This document shows positions 11,040-22,287 of a DNA stretch of 64,000 nt, one piece after another. How positions within the stretch are numbered: the first letter of the stretch is position 1; each line of letters opens with the position of its first letter. Origin of the DNA: Rhipidocladum racemiflorum (lineage: Eukaryota; Streptophyta; Magnoliopsida; Poales; Poaceae); the NCBI GenBank assembly GCA_036346355.1, contig CM070585.1:4479001-4543000 (forward strand), read 5' to 3'. A program made the translations under genes and the position numbers. The notes under the pieces were generated by a model. The model saw nothing but the letters and a program-made list of their open reading frames with translations, did not search any database and was not told the DNA's origin.

Positions 11040-14000
11040 ATGTACGTACCGCCGTCCCGCGGCGGCGGCGGCGCCGGCGAGCAGCCTCGGGTTTATCAGG
11101 TTTGGCGGGGAAGCAACGTAAGCGTTCTCTTTCTACCTCTCTTAATTTGATTTTGTGTGCCTATGTACAGCGGATCTGGATCTGGGCGTGCGGTGCTTGG
11201 CTAGGGCTTTGTGATGGGATTTAGCGTTTTGACGCGATTCGGTATGAGGGTTTGGGAAGTTAGATGTTCTGCTGGTTCGTTTGGTTCACCTGTTCGCAAT
11301 TCGTGTGGTGCTAGGTTTTGGAATGTGTGGATTAGGGACTTAGGATCGCAGAAATTTGAGTTGTATTGACGCCGCTCTTGTGTTGTAGTGGTTTTTAAGT
11401 GGGAAATGTTGCTCTGGGCTATTTGAAGAACCATTACATGTTTGAACTTTTTGTTCCTGTTACGCAGTTGGTAATGAATTATGAAATGTTGACTCGAGCT
11501 AGGGAAGGTGCATCCTTCCTACATTTCGGCATTATCATGAGAACATGCGGTGCAGAGGGTAAATATTTGAAGCGTATTGCTGTATTGATCAAGTTGGGCG
11601 GAAAATACTTAGTTTGCGTGATGACAAGATACTTAAGTTGGAAATGTTTTAGCTTTTTTGTCGCTGTTGCATGGTTCTGGTATAATTGTATGAATCATAA
11701 AATTGGATTGCAACTAGGAAAGGCGTATGCTATCTTCCAAATGGACATGATTTTGAGAAAATTTGGTACAAAGGTTTTTATATTTGTAGTGCATTGATCT
11801 GGTTTGGCGGGAAATACTAGCTTACATGGGATTGCAAAATACTCTAGTTGGAGATGTGTTCTGCTCTACTATTTTGGTAAAGAACCGAAGCATAATGGGA
11901 GAGTGGTGATTTTGGTCTAATTAATAGAACAATCACTTTGATTTTATGTAAGGGCTACTTTTGATGCATTTTATATAGAATGATTTGTTTCAGGATAGTG
12001 GTAAAATGTACCTCATGTACCCAGAAGCAGCCTCTGTGCATTGCCCCCTGCACATATTATGTGCAGGCCCAATTCTCTGACACTTGTACTGCCAATAAAT
12101 TAATGGGCCTTCCATCTATTGAACAATAGGTGAAGGAGGCATTTGTTAACGGACAAATCCTCCTATACCCATCTCTTTCCTGTTATACTTATTCTTTTAG
12201 CTTCTCTAGATTAGCTGACTGGGCGCCGACAGCCTTGGCCAACAATCCGATGCAGCATCCTTCGTCAATTGGCACCCCATCTATAAGGGCATAACTAATA
12301 TACTTTTCCATGAGCCATAGGGGCTTCTTTGGATGTAGGCTACGAGTGGTGTGGAGCTCCTGGACGTGCAGAGTGACATGTTGCATCCCACATGGTTAAG
12401 ACTAACAATGGTTGTCGACCACTAATAGGCACCTTGTAAAGAATCAAGGATTTGGACTTATTTTTGGGAGTTACAAAAAATATTGGGCAAGAAGATATGA
12501 TGAAATGATTAAGGAGAGATGGTGGAAGTGGGAAGCAGAGCTTTTGCATTGCTTAGCTTTTGGAGAGGATCGTACAAATTGCCTTCAATTTTGTTAGACA
12601 ATATCATTTATTGCCTTGTATAGAGATTGCTAGTATAGTTTATTGCCTTGTATAGAGATTGCTAGTATCCCTTATTGCCTTGTATAGAGATTGCCTTATA
12701 TAGGCTTTCCTTATATATGTCGTGTATATATTCTGGCCTATTTGTCTCATGATGAATACAAGTGCTATTCATAACATGGTATCAACGTAGGGATAGTGTT
12801 ACGGTTTCACCGGTGTTGCAATTGCGCAAGGATAGTGTTAGGGTGATTTTACTGTGGATGAGTTCTACGCACAGCTGTCCTTGGTGTGGCGTCAGCTTGA
12901 TTCTCTTGGACTAAAGGTTTGCCACACTTGCCAGTGCTGTCAGCGTCAACACTCTGATCTGGAGCTTTGCTGCGTCTACGACTTCCTGACATGTCTTTAG
13001 GAGTTTGAGTAGATTCGTGCCCAACTGTTCACTCGCCATCCACGTTTGACCTTGTTGGTGGCCCTTGCACCTATTCATACCGAGGAGACTCTCCTTCGTG
13101 GTGCAGGCCTGTTGGTGTCTCCTTCGGTCTTGGCCGTGCGTGTACCAATTTCCACATCTATTGTGCCGCGTGTTGCCCCTCCACTAGTGGTGCCTACTCC
13201 AGTGATGGCCGCTGGGGATGGAGGGCTTCATTGCACCTACTGCAACAAGAATGGACACGTGGAGTAGTTCTGTTACTGGAAGAAGCATATTGCTCATCGA
13301 GGTGGTTCCTTCCCATGGTTGTCAAGGCGACAAGGTGCATACTCCAGTGATGGCTGCTGGGGATGGAGGGCTTCATTGCACCTACTGCAACAAGAATGGA
13401 CACGTGGAGTAGTTCTGTTACCGGAAGAAGCATATTGCTCATCGAGGTGGTTCCCTCCCATGGTTGTCAAGGCAACAAGGTGAGGCGCTAGCCGACCGTT
13501 TGGACGCCTAGGTGAGGATTAGGCGAGCAAAAATAGTCCAATATCAGTAGTAGCGTATTACCCCTTAGGCACAAAACAGAGCAAACAACCATCCATATAA
13601 GATCCTAGCCCAATAATAACCGGCCCAAGTAGCATGTCCCTAACCCTATGCTTCCAAAGCCCAAGACCATCTCAGTCTCAGCTCTCTGACTCCTGCCTGC
13701 TGGTCCTCCTGCGCCGCTCCTCTCACGCCGCGCCGTCGCCTGGTTCTCCCCCACTGCTCGCCTACCGCTCCTCCCGCATCGCGCCGCTGCCCGCCGCCGC
13801 TCCTTTGCCACATCGCCGCCCGGTTCTCCTCGCTCCTCCCGCACCGTGCTGCCCCCCCGCACCACGCCGCCCCTCTCGCGCTTGTGGCTACATCCCCACT
13901 TCTCAACGACGATCGTGGTGGCGAGTTGGCGCGACACCCAACCATGCCTGGCGACTCCTGGAAGGCTGGAACGTCTGGTGACCGCCTTTCCCCGGCCAGG

Positions 14001-17000
14001 CGAGGCGACGAGCCATGGCGGGCGGTCACTGGCGACTGGATGCTTAGGTGACGCCTTGGCAACCATGCTCCCTCCCAAGGTTGTTGGAGGCTCGGGTGCC
14101 TCCCCTCGAAGGACCTCTGTTGGTTCTGACTCCACTCAGGAGATTATCACGCTGCTACGTCGTATGGCTGTCTTTGCACAAACAGGTTTTGCTAGTTTTG
14201 CTACTCACTCTTCTAGGGAGAGACCACCTTCCAAATCTTCTTTAGGTATCTCACCATGAATTCTTGACTCCGGTGTTTCTTTTGATATGACATCTGATTG
14301 CACTAGTCTTAATTCCATTAGTCCTCTCGTAGCTAGGGATGCTAATGGGCTTGGACTGATCTAGGCTTTTGGATTAGGCCGATCCAAAACTACAAATGGA
14401 TTGGATTTATTTTGGATCCGTAGCTATGTGGGCCAGATATAGGCCAGATTGGGCCAGGCTTGGACTTTATATTTTTCTACTAAATCTGTCACCACCAGTA
14501 AACTAATTAATGTTGTCTTTAGCACTAATGCTTTCATTTTTGTTTTACATATTTCAGGTGTTAAGTTATAACTTTCAACCTATTTTTCCAGGAAGAGATA
14601 ATTATAGATCTAGTTTTATCACTTGAATATTGCAAGGTAAACTATTAACTCATAAAAAAAACAGTTTGTTTAGATAAAGGCTCAAATCAAGGTCCATACT
14701 TTTATTTGGTCCCAGGCCAGGTTTGGACCTCACTCTTTTTGGACCAGATTGGATACTGATCTGTGAAAAGAATATTAGGCTTGAACTAAATCTGTGTTGG
14801 GCTTCGGCCCATTAGCATCCTTACTCGCTACTCCTATCACTGCCTTTGCCGCCGTGTCTCACGTTTCTGAGAGCTTGATTGGCTTCGTCTTCCTTCCGAT
14901 GCGCCTGTCAGTCTCTCTGTCTCCTGTACCACCTCCATTGCATCCTCCACTGCGTCGTTTGCTCGGTGGCATCACCATTTGGGACATCTTTTTGGTTCGC
15001 GTCTGTCTTCTTCAGTTCGTCGTGGTCCTTTAGGGTCTGTCTGGTGATGCCTTTTTAGATTGTGTAGGATATAAGCTTGGCAAGCAACTCCAACTCCCCC
15101 AACCTTCCAATGCGTTTGTGTCACAACATCCTTTTGATCTTGTCCATTCTTATATTTGGGTCCAGCTCCCTTTTTTTGAAAAAAAAGGGTCATAGATGTT
15201 ATATTCTTTTTATAGATGATTTCTCTTGCTGTACTTGATATATTTTATATCTTCTCATAGTGAGGTTTTATTCATCCATAAGACTTGCCACCATGATTCG
15301 TACTCAGTTTGATTCTCTTATTCGTGTTCTTTGTGTTGACTCAGGGAAGTATTTGCCGGGAGCACTTCGTGCTTTTCTTGCCAAGCAAGGAACTCTTTCT
15401 CAGTTTTCCTGTGTTGGTGCTCATGCTCAGAATGGTGTGGCTAAGCATAAGCATCGTCATCTTCCTAAGACAGTTCGTGCTTTTTTGCTTGCTCTGCTGT
15501 TCCACCTCACTTCTGAGCTTAGGCTGTTTCCACTGTCATTTGATTAATATTCAGTCTTCTTCTGCGCTTCAGGGTGGGCTTCCAGTGGAGCGTCTTTGTG
15601 GCATAACTCCTGATTATTCTATCCTTCGCCTCTTTGGGTGTGTGCGCTATGTTCTTCTTGCACCTTGTGAACGCACCAAGATGATCGCTTAGCCTGTTGA
15701 GTGTTTTCTGGGATATAGTGTTGAGCATCCTGTTGCCCGACGGATACGGCTCTCTCAGGATGTTGCTTTCGATGAGTCTCGTCCCTTTTATCCTCGTCCT
15801 AACGCTTAGCCTCTTATCGAGTTGTTTTCTTTCTAAACTTTTCCTGATAACCTAGTTGTCACTTTTTCTTTTTCACGGTTGGCATCTCCTTCATTGCCGG
15901 TCCCTCTTGGTATCTTCTTCACCACCGGTGTCTTCTCTAGAGGATCCTCCTTACACTCGTCCACAAGTTGAGGATTCCTCTTATGTGCCTAGTGTTACCC
16001 GACGTGGTCGCCTAGTCGCTCGACAGCAGCCCTCTGCCTCGATTTTGATGTAATCGGCTGGCTAGGCGGGGGAGCGCCTAGGCAGGTCCAAGGCGCGCAC
16101 TAGGCGGCCAGGCGGAGGAAGGCAGCGCCGACGGCTGGATTGACATTGCCTCCAGCCGTTGCCTCTTCTCTGTCGCCAGAAACATCTTCTCCGCCCCAGA
16201 TTGAGGCTTCAATCCGTTGGATTCAACCTCCCTGCAGCCAGAAACATCTTCTCTACTGTTGGAATCAGCCTCCCCGCCCTGGATTCATTCATCACGGCGT
16301 CGAATTCAACCACCAGGTACCTCCGTGTTTTGCCTTTGCTCTGCTTGTTCTCTTGTCTGCTTTGCTTGATGGTTGCTTTGTTGTTTCTAGCTACTGCTAG
16401 CTGTTGGATGGTTGGCTGGCTAGCTGCTGCTGGCTCTGTTATTGCTGCCTATTGCTGATTGAGATTGTATGGATAGGAGTAAATGAATAATGGATGTGCT
16501 TGTGCTATTCTGCTATTGCATGTGTTGCTGGTGCTTGCTATTGATGATTGCTGCTGCTTGGTGTTGCTGCTTCCCTGTTGTTTTTGTTCACCTGCCTAGG
16601 CGGCGTAGGTGGCCTAGGCGCTAGGCGGCCTGCCACCGCTCGCCTAGCGCCTAACACATGTGCCATCTTCTTCAGTGCCTTCTCCGCGCTATGCTCTTCG
16701 TGATCGCCAATATATTCGGCCTCCTGAGCGCTTTGGCTTTGTTGGCGCAGTTCTTGCTGAGCCGACTTCGTACCGTGATGCTGTTATTCATTAGGAATGG
16801 TAGCATGTGATGGCGGAGGAGCTTGCTGCCCTTGAGCGCACTGGCACATGGGATCTTGTGCTCCTTCCTCCACGTGTCCGGCCCATTACGTGCAAGGGGG
16901 TCTATATGGTTAGACTCGTGTCGATGGTTCTCTTGAGCGCTACAAGGCTCGTCTCGTGGCATGTGGTTTTCAGCAGGAGCATTGTCATAATTATTATGAG

Positions 17001-20000
17001 ACTTTTGCTCGTGTGGCTCATATGTCCGCTGTTCGCCCTCTTCTTCTTGTGGCTTATGTTCGTGAGTGCTCTATCTCTCAGCTTGAAGTCAAGAATGGCT
17101 TTCTTAATGGTGAGCTGCGTGAGGATATGCAGCCACCACCGGGGTATTCTGTTCCTGAGGGCATGGTTTGTTGGCTTCGCCGCTCTCTTTATGGGCTTAA
17201 GCAGGCCCCTTGTGCCTAGTTTGAGCGTTTTTCTTCTATGATCACTGCAGCTGGTTTTCTGCTAGTGCTCATGGTCATGCGCTTTTTGTTCATACTTCGC
17301 CTCATGGTCGGACTTTTCTTCTTCTGTATGTTGATGACATGATCATCACTGGAGATGATTATCAATATATTGGCTTTATGAAGGCACGTCTCAGTGAGCA
17401 ATTTCTCATGTATGATCTGGGTCCAGTGGCGGAACTAGAAAAATTTCGATGGGTGTGTACAGGGTTTTAATTATCGACGAAAATTGTGATTTTTGATCGT
17501 ATCGAGCTGGCTCGATAAACTATGCCGGTTGATAAACCGGTCTAATTCAAAAAATTCAATAAATTTTATGTAACGAAATCGCTCGAAAATCAGTAAAAAA
17601 ATCGGTTTTGTAATTGTTTCGCTTATTTTGCCGGTTTTTCAAAGAAAATTGGTCGAAAATCGGTAAATCAGTCAATATTCTTTTTTTTTTTTACCGCTGA
17701 GTTCAAAGAGTTTGACTTCGAAACTGTTCAGTTTCTTTCGATTTTCGACGAAAATTGGTGCCGAGCGGTGGGCAATTTCCGAGCTCGAAACGGTATTGTA
17801 ATCCCTTGGTGTGCACACTTCATATGTACAAATCTAGTCTTGTATAATCATTTTGTAATGTCATAAATACAACATATATATTTGAAATTTGCTAAAAGTA
17901 GTACAAACAGTTCTAATATCTTAAAAATCCCAAACCATTAAAATTAAAACCTATTCAATCAATAAATTTAACCTATTGAAAATTTAAACATGTAACATGT
18001 AACGTTTCTAAAAATTTTGGGGCCCAGCACCCCCCCTGTTACCGCCTTTGTCTAGGTCCCCTTTGCTACTTCCTTGGCATTGAGGTTTCTTATACACTTG
18101 ACGGCTTCCTGTCCCAAGAGAAGTATATTTAAGATCTTATTGATCGTGCTTTTCTCACTCTTTAGCGCACATCCGAGACTCCCATGCAGCTCAATGTTCA
18201 CCTTCGACAAACTGATGGTGAACCTCCTGAGGATCCTACTCGCTATCTCCATCTTGTTGAGAGTCTTGTTTACCTTGGTGTCACTCGTCCTGACATTTTG
18301 TATCTAGTGCATATCTTGAGTCAGTTCGGTTTTGCTCCACAGCTCCACTATTGTCATCTTCGTGTTCTACAATATATTTGTGGAACTATTTCTCGCTGTC
18401 TTTTCTTTCCACGCTCCAGCTCCTTACAGCTCCAAATATATTCTGATGCTACATGGGCTTGTGGTCACTTATCGTCGGTGTCTTTCTGCTTACTGTGTTT
18501 TTCTTGGTGGTTCTCTCATTGCTTAGAAGTCTAAAAAGCAGAGAACAGTTTTGCGTTCGAGTGCTGAAGCTGAGCTGCGAGCTATGGCTCGTTTGGCAGC
18601 AGAGGTTACTTGTGTTTCTGTTTATACATCGACTTCTCTTTTATCTGACAGTACATGTGCTATTAGCATTGCTCGAGACCTGGTGAAGCATGAGCTCACC
18701 AAAAATGTCGGTATTGATGCTTGCTACATGCGATCACAAATGCAGGATCAGGCTGTGGCTCTTCAATATATGCCTTCATAGCTTTAGTTGGAAGAGTTCT
18801 TCACAAAGGCACAGACTAAAGCTCAACACAGCTTATATATCTCTAAACTTAGTGTTGTTGATCCACCATGAGTTTGATGGGGGGGTGTAGACAGTATCAT
18901 CTATTGCCTTGTATAGAGATTGCTAATATAGTTTACTGCCTTGTACGGAGATTGCTAGTATCCCTTATTGCCTTGTATAGAGATTGCCTTATGTAGGCTT
19001 TCCTTTTGTACTTGCATGTACGTGTATATATTCTGGCTTATTGGCCTCATGATGAATTCGTTGCTATAAGAAAGTAGAAAAGTTACCAAATTACTGCCCT
19101 CCATCATCATGGTAACAGGACACGTGCCAAAGAATGATAGGGCATGCACATGTGCCGTTTCCTATCGACAAAGCCACACAAATATATGTTTGGACTTTGG
19201 ATACTTCTTTAGTTTCTGATAATTGCCTTCTCTCTAGTGCTTTTAGTTTTCTCCTGTCTTTTATTTTCCATTAGCAGCACGTATCCTTGATGTGTTGAGA
19301 GGATATTTGTGTTATTTAGTGCCCAATGGCCCATGTTTTTGCGAACTGAATCATTCTTCATAGATAACATGCTATTTTATTTTTGATACAGCTACGTTTA
19401 CATGTGCAATTGTCGCACTTAGTTTCATATATTGGTCGTTGTTGATGACATTTCTGAATCTTCTTTCAGGAGTTCTTATTGCAAGGACGGTTCATATTTG
19501 GACCTGATGTGAGATCCTTGTTTCTCACTATATTCCTCATTCTTGCTCCAGTATTGGTGTTCTGTATATTTGTGGCCAGACATCTGATCAATGACTTTCC
19601 TGATCACTGGGGGGTTTCAGTTATGGTTGTAGTGGTGGTCTTCACAATATATGTAAGTGTTGTTACTACTTTGTTTGTGTTCGTTCTAAATCATTTTAAG
19701 GTATTATTAACCTGTTAGTCTGGAGTTGGTTAGTTCATATTGGCAATGACACCATGCTTGCATGATCATCAAAGCAAGTTACCATACATGGGGGTTTCCA
19801 ACCTTTCCACGTTAGTTTTGTTGATGAAAAATTGTTAGCTCCATCTTCTTTTAGACAAAGTTTTGGACAAATCTGTCAGAAGTGTTACACATTGAATATG
19901 AAGATAGAGTGGCCAAGAAATGTAAGGTGTATACATGCATGTATAGAAAGTAACATACTGTAATATGTATGTATCTGTTAAAAGAGTTTTTCATAGTAGG

Positions 20001-22287
20001 TCATCTTTGACCCAGTTTTCATTCCGGTTCCACGATCTTCTGGTGTTGGGTTCCAAAATTTTGGAAATTCTACCAGTTGATCTCCTTGTGTCAACTTATT
20101 GTTACAACCCTAAGAATCACATTGACATGGATGACCTCATGACCAATGGTATTTGACTTTTTCTGAAAAATGGTGATTGGGAGAGCCACGTCATGTGCCA
20201 TGTCAGCAGTATGGTGAGGTTTCTAACTGTCAGTTGATGGAAGGGAAGTTGGTACCAATTGCTGACACCTTGAAAGGAATAGGTTCTGATTTCAAAATAA
20301 AAAATGCAGAAGAATCACTCTTTTTACGTACACAATTAATTCCTTTTGCAAATAATTTGAAAATAATGCAAATAGATGAGGCTGCAGCTCCCTTTTTTCT
20401 TGCTGAATTATTGTTGAGCTCAGGTCAAGGTTGGTCACTAATAATTCTTTTAGTGTTTCCTTTATTAGTTGCGGTCTGAATACGTTTCAGTAGTAGTCCT
20501 AGATAGTTTATCTCATAGTTACCGGATTCGCTGTAAACTCCCGCGAATCGGATTCGTCGAACTCAAATCGGTGTTGGGTTCATGTTCGCAGTGGAAATTG
20601 AAAGAAAAAGTGGTAAACTGTGAACTTGAATCCCGTACCATAACTCAGACGAACCACATTTTTGGTAACTATGGTTTATCTTTCGGGCATTCCTGTAAAC
20701 CACTTTTGTATATCTTCAAATAACCATGCTTAGTTGCCTGGATGCACTTACATTGTCACTTGAACCTTTTTTGTGGATCCTTTTATAATAAAATAAAATA
20801 TGGGTTTATTACCCTTGGTTGAAAATAAAAGAGATACGTTGATCACTACTCTGAGGATCATGAAGAGGCACATGGGAGAGGGAAGGCTGTGATTGACCTA
20901 AAAGGCTAAAACTGATGCCTCACTGTTCTAACCTCAGTTATGAATATGCACTGTTGTGGAGTGTACACTTGACGAACCTTGTTCCTTTTATTGTCCAGGA
21001 TTTGACACTGCTGCTTCTTACCTCTGGTAGAGATCCTGGTATAGTGCCTCGTAACACCCATCCTCCTGAACCTGAATCCATTGATGCGAGCAATGATATT
21101 GGAAATGGTCAGACTCCACAGCAATTGCGTTTGCCACGAACAAAGGATGTTTTTGTAAATGGAGTCATTGTAAAGGTCAAGTACTGTGACACCTGCATGC
21201 TGTACCGACCACCTCGATGCTCTCACTGTTCTATCTGTAACAACTGTGTGGAGCGTTTTGATCATCACTGTCCTTGGGTGGGGCAATGCATAGGACTGGT
21301 AAGTTTCTTACTGTCTCTTAACAGTTTGATATATCATTGTTATCTGAAGACTGCATGGTGTATTTCTATACACATTAACTACTACTATTAATTAGTAAAT
21401 GCTAATGACCAGTTTATTTGCTGCAGCGTAATTATCGATTCTTCTATATGTTTGTATTCTCAACCACATTACTCTGCCTCTACGTATTTGGCTTCTGCTG
21501 GGTGTACATAGTAAAGATCAGAGATGCAGAACATTCATCGATTTGGAAGGCAATGTTAAAGACACCGGCGTCAATTGTTCTGATCATATACTGCTTTATT
21601 TGTGTGTGGTTCGTCGGTGGCCTGTCTGTCTTCCATTTCTACCTGATGAGCACCAACCAGGTTCGTACCCTTTCATCTTTTTGAGAATTGAAGTAATTGG
21701 TATTTTAAGCATTGTGCCATAACTTGTTAATCATCCAATTATTTTCGCCTTTGCAGACTACCTACGAGAACTTTAGGTATCGGTATGATCGACGGGCTAA
21801 CCCATATAACAGAGGTACTGTGAACAACTTTCTGGAGATCTTCTGCACTGCAATCCCTCCTTCCAAGAACAATTTCCGAGTTAGGGTCCCTGTAGATCAA
21901 GGTTTACAGCAAGGACGTGCACCAGCTAGGGGTTTCATGAGCCCGAACATGGGCAAACCTGTTGGAGATCTTGAATTGGGTAGGAAGCCAATATCATGGG
22001 ATGAACCTCGGTCGGCAGCTGATATAAGAGATTTGGAAGTTGGTCTTGGGGGCTTGTTGGATGAGAAGGAGGGCAGAATAGCCCATGCATCCCCAGATCT
22101 GAGCAGAGAAGCCCTTCCGGTGGAGCTTATGGAAGGTAGGGCAGGTGTGCATTCCAGACGATCAAGCTGGGGTCACAGAAGTGGGACTTCTGAGTCAATG
22201 GACAGCATCGCCGTGCAGATGGGAACTGGAGAAGCTAACTGGGGCTCAATCAGTAGTGGCCATGGCACCACCAGTGGAACTCATTAG
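11040..22287 (+). CDS. DHHC-type protein S-acyltransferase (palmitoyltransferase), five exons
   Basis: It transfers fatty acyl groups, mainly palmitate, to cysteines of membrane-associated proteins and would sit in Golgi, endosomal or plasma membranes. Exons are 11040-11117, 19470-19652, 20999-21298, 21427-21660 and 21757-22287, all phase 0 with GT-AG borders, giving 441 residues, normal for plant PATs of the AtPAT05-09 group. Visible features: N-terminal VYQVWRGSN and GRFIFGPD; four membrane segments (about residues 40-60, 70-95, 190-212 and 235-258); DPG at 99-101; the cysteine-rich domain with CDTC, RPPRCSHC and catalytic DHHC at 175-178; and TTYE at 266-269, the TTxE motif. The C-terminal tail is polar and probably cytosolic. 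The start is the only ATG that gives the family N-terminus. Intron 1 is 8.35 kb and full of transposons; no coding lesion was seen. Family assignment is certain; the protein substrate is unknown. Confidence 0.93.
11118..12591 (+). other. Intron 1 of the S-acyltransferase gene, part before the copia element
   Basis: AT-rich intron sequence with a canonical GTAAGC donor at 11,118. Short open frames (11,399-11,797; 12,412-12,597) use non-ATG starts or lack conserved features, and I treat them as non-coding. Confidence 0.7.
12592..12776 (+). repeat. 5' LTR of the intron copia element
   Basis: A 185-bp LTR, TGTTAGACA...ATAACA, directly followed by TGGTATCAACG. It contains three copies of a roughly 32-bp unit with TTGCCTTGTATAGAGATTG. 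It resembles the LTRs of the inverted element at 58,017 (same CTCATGATGAATAC / CTCATATTGAATAC and TATTCxTAACA end). Confidence 0.8.
13046..13482 (+). pseudogene. Copia gag remnant with duplicated zinc knuckle
   Basis: The frame from about 13,046 ends in a CCHC knuckle, CTYCNKNGHVE, followed by TAG and FCY. The knuckle is present twice because of a 145-bp tandem duplication (units about 13,193-13,337 and 13,338-13,482). Both copies share the same stop, so the stop came before the duplication. Confidence 0.7.
13459..14067. mobile_element. Non-autonomous hAT-like element nested in the copia gag
   Basis: Terminal inverted repeats are CATGGTTGTCAAGGC at the left and the complement of CATGGTTGCCAAGGC at the right (14 of 15 match). 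They are flanked by 8-bp direct repeats TTCCCTCC (13451-13458) and CTCCCTCC (14068-14075). The 609-bp interior is GC-rich; its open frames on both strands look like composition artefacts. 8-bp duplications are characteristic of the hAT superfamily. Confidence 0.7.
14334..14823. mobile_element. hAT-type MITE nested in the copia element
   Basis: Starts TAGGGATGCTAATGGGC and ends GCCCATTAGCATCCTTA, an inverted repeat of about 15 bp with the TAGGGATG terminus common in plant hAT MITEs. The flanking 8-mers CTCGTAGC and CTCGCTAC match only partly. No transposase is present in its 490 bp. Confidence 0.6.
14836..15835 (+). pseudogene. Copia integrase remnant
   Basis: Broken frames read KLGKQLQLP, QHPFDLVHSYIW, LAKQGTLSQFSC, GAHAQNGVAKHKHRHL and, in the next frame, LRLFGCVRYVLLAPCERTK, all hallmarks of the GAG-pre-integrase and integrase core of grass copia elements. 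At least three frameshifts and several stops are present. Confidence 0.7.
16049..16656. mobile_element. Unclassified insertion rich in CGCCTAGGCG-type words
   Basis: It interrupts the copia polyprotein between the integrase C-terminus and RT. Both ends are crowded with GGCTAGGCGG / GCGCCTAGG / CTAGGCGGCC words, giving an imperfect inverted-repeat character, with a more ordinary interior. No clear terminal repeat or target duplication was identified. Confidence 0.4.
17424..18050. mobile_element. hAT-like element (CAGTGGCGGAAC ends) nested in copia RT, itself carrying a MITE
   Basis: Left end CAGTGGCGGAAC and right end TTACCGCCTTTG are imperfect inverted repeats. 8-bp direct repeats TCTGGGTC (17416-17423) and TCTAGGTC (18051-18058) flank it (7 of 8 match). 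Its right half resembles the sequence after CAGTGGCTGAAC at 54,302, so another copy lies there. Confidence 0.65.
17460..17807. mobile_element. 348-bp hAT-like MITE (CAGGGTT family), copy 1
   Basis: Begins CAGGGTTTTAATTATCG, ends TATTGTAATCCCTT and is flanked by GGTGTGTA (17452-17459) and GGTGTGCA (17808-17815), 7 of 8 matching. The interior is AT-rich with repeated CGAAAATxGG words. Related copies are at 23,511-23,902 and 29,560-29,917. Confidence 0.65.
18885..19070 (+). repeat. 3' LTR of the intron copia element
   Basis: Starts TGTAGACAGTATC right after the purine run at 18,868-18,884 and repeats the same three TTGCCTTGTATAGAG units. The last 15 bases differ from the 5' LTR, so the right edge is approximate. 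Many mismatches to the 5' copy indicate an old insertion. Confidence 0.75.
19071..19469 (+). other. Intron 1, part after the copia element
   Basis: Unique-looking AT-rich intron sequence ending in the acceptor TTCTTTCAG at 19,461-19,469. Nothing else recognised. Confidence 0.7.
19653..20998 (+). other. Intron 2 of the S-acyltransferase gene
   Basis: Donor GTAAGT at 19,653 and acceptor ATTGTCCAG ending at 20,998. The 1.35 kb holds no recognisable element; open frames inside it lack conserved features. Confidence 0.75.

Larger units (their letters stand above)
16680..18790 (+). pseudogene. Copia reverse transcriptase and RNase H remnant
   Basis: RT pieces at 16,680-17,420 include ITCKGVYMV, HMSAVRPLLLVA, SQLEVKNGFLNGELREDM and LRRSLYGLKQAP, then YVDDM near 17,325. 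The frame resumes after a nested element at 18,051 and reaches the RNase H block (YSDATWA near 18,441 and later AISIARDL) before 18,790. Multiple stops and frame changes show it is dead. Confidence 0.7.
12592..19070 (+). mobile_element. Old Ty1/copia LTR retrotransposon in intron 1, with nested insertions
   Basis: Short LTRs lie at 12592-12776 and about 18885-19070; both begin TGTxAGACA-like and share a triplicated TTATTGCCTTGTATAGAG unit. A primer-binding site TGGTATCAACG follows the 5' LTR (initiator-Met tRNA type, degenerate), and a polypurine run ATGGGGGGGTG precedes the 3' LTR. Between them are remnants of gag with a CCHC knuckle (13,230-13,300), integrase (about 15,060-15,800), reverse transcriptase (about 16,680-17,420) and RNase H (18,060-18,790), in copia order. 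All frames are broken. No convincing target-site duplication remains. It is in the same orientation as the host gene and lies entirely within its intron. Confidence 0.85.

Noticed and set aside
12189..12597. ORFs on both strands in intron 1 before the copia element
   Set aside because: The plus-strand one depends on a non-ATG start; neither shows a recognised domain or splice partner.
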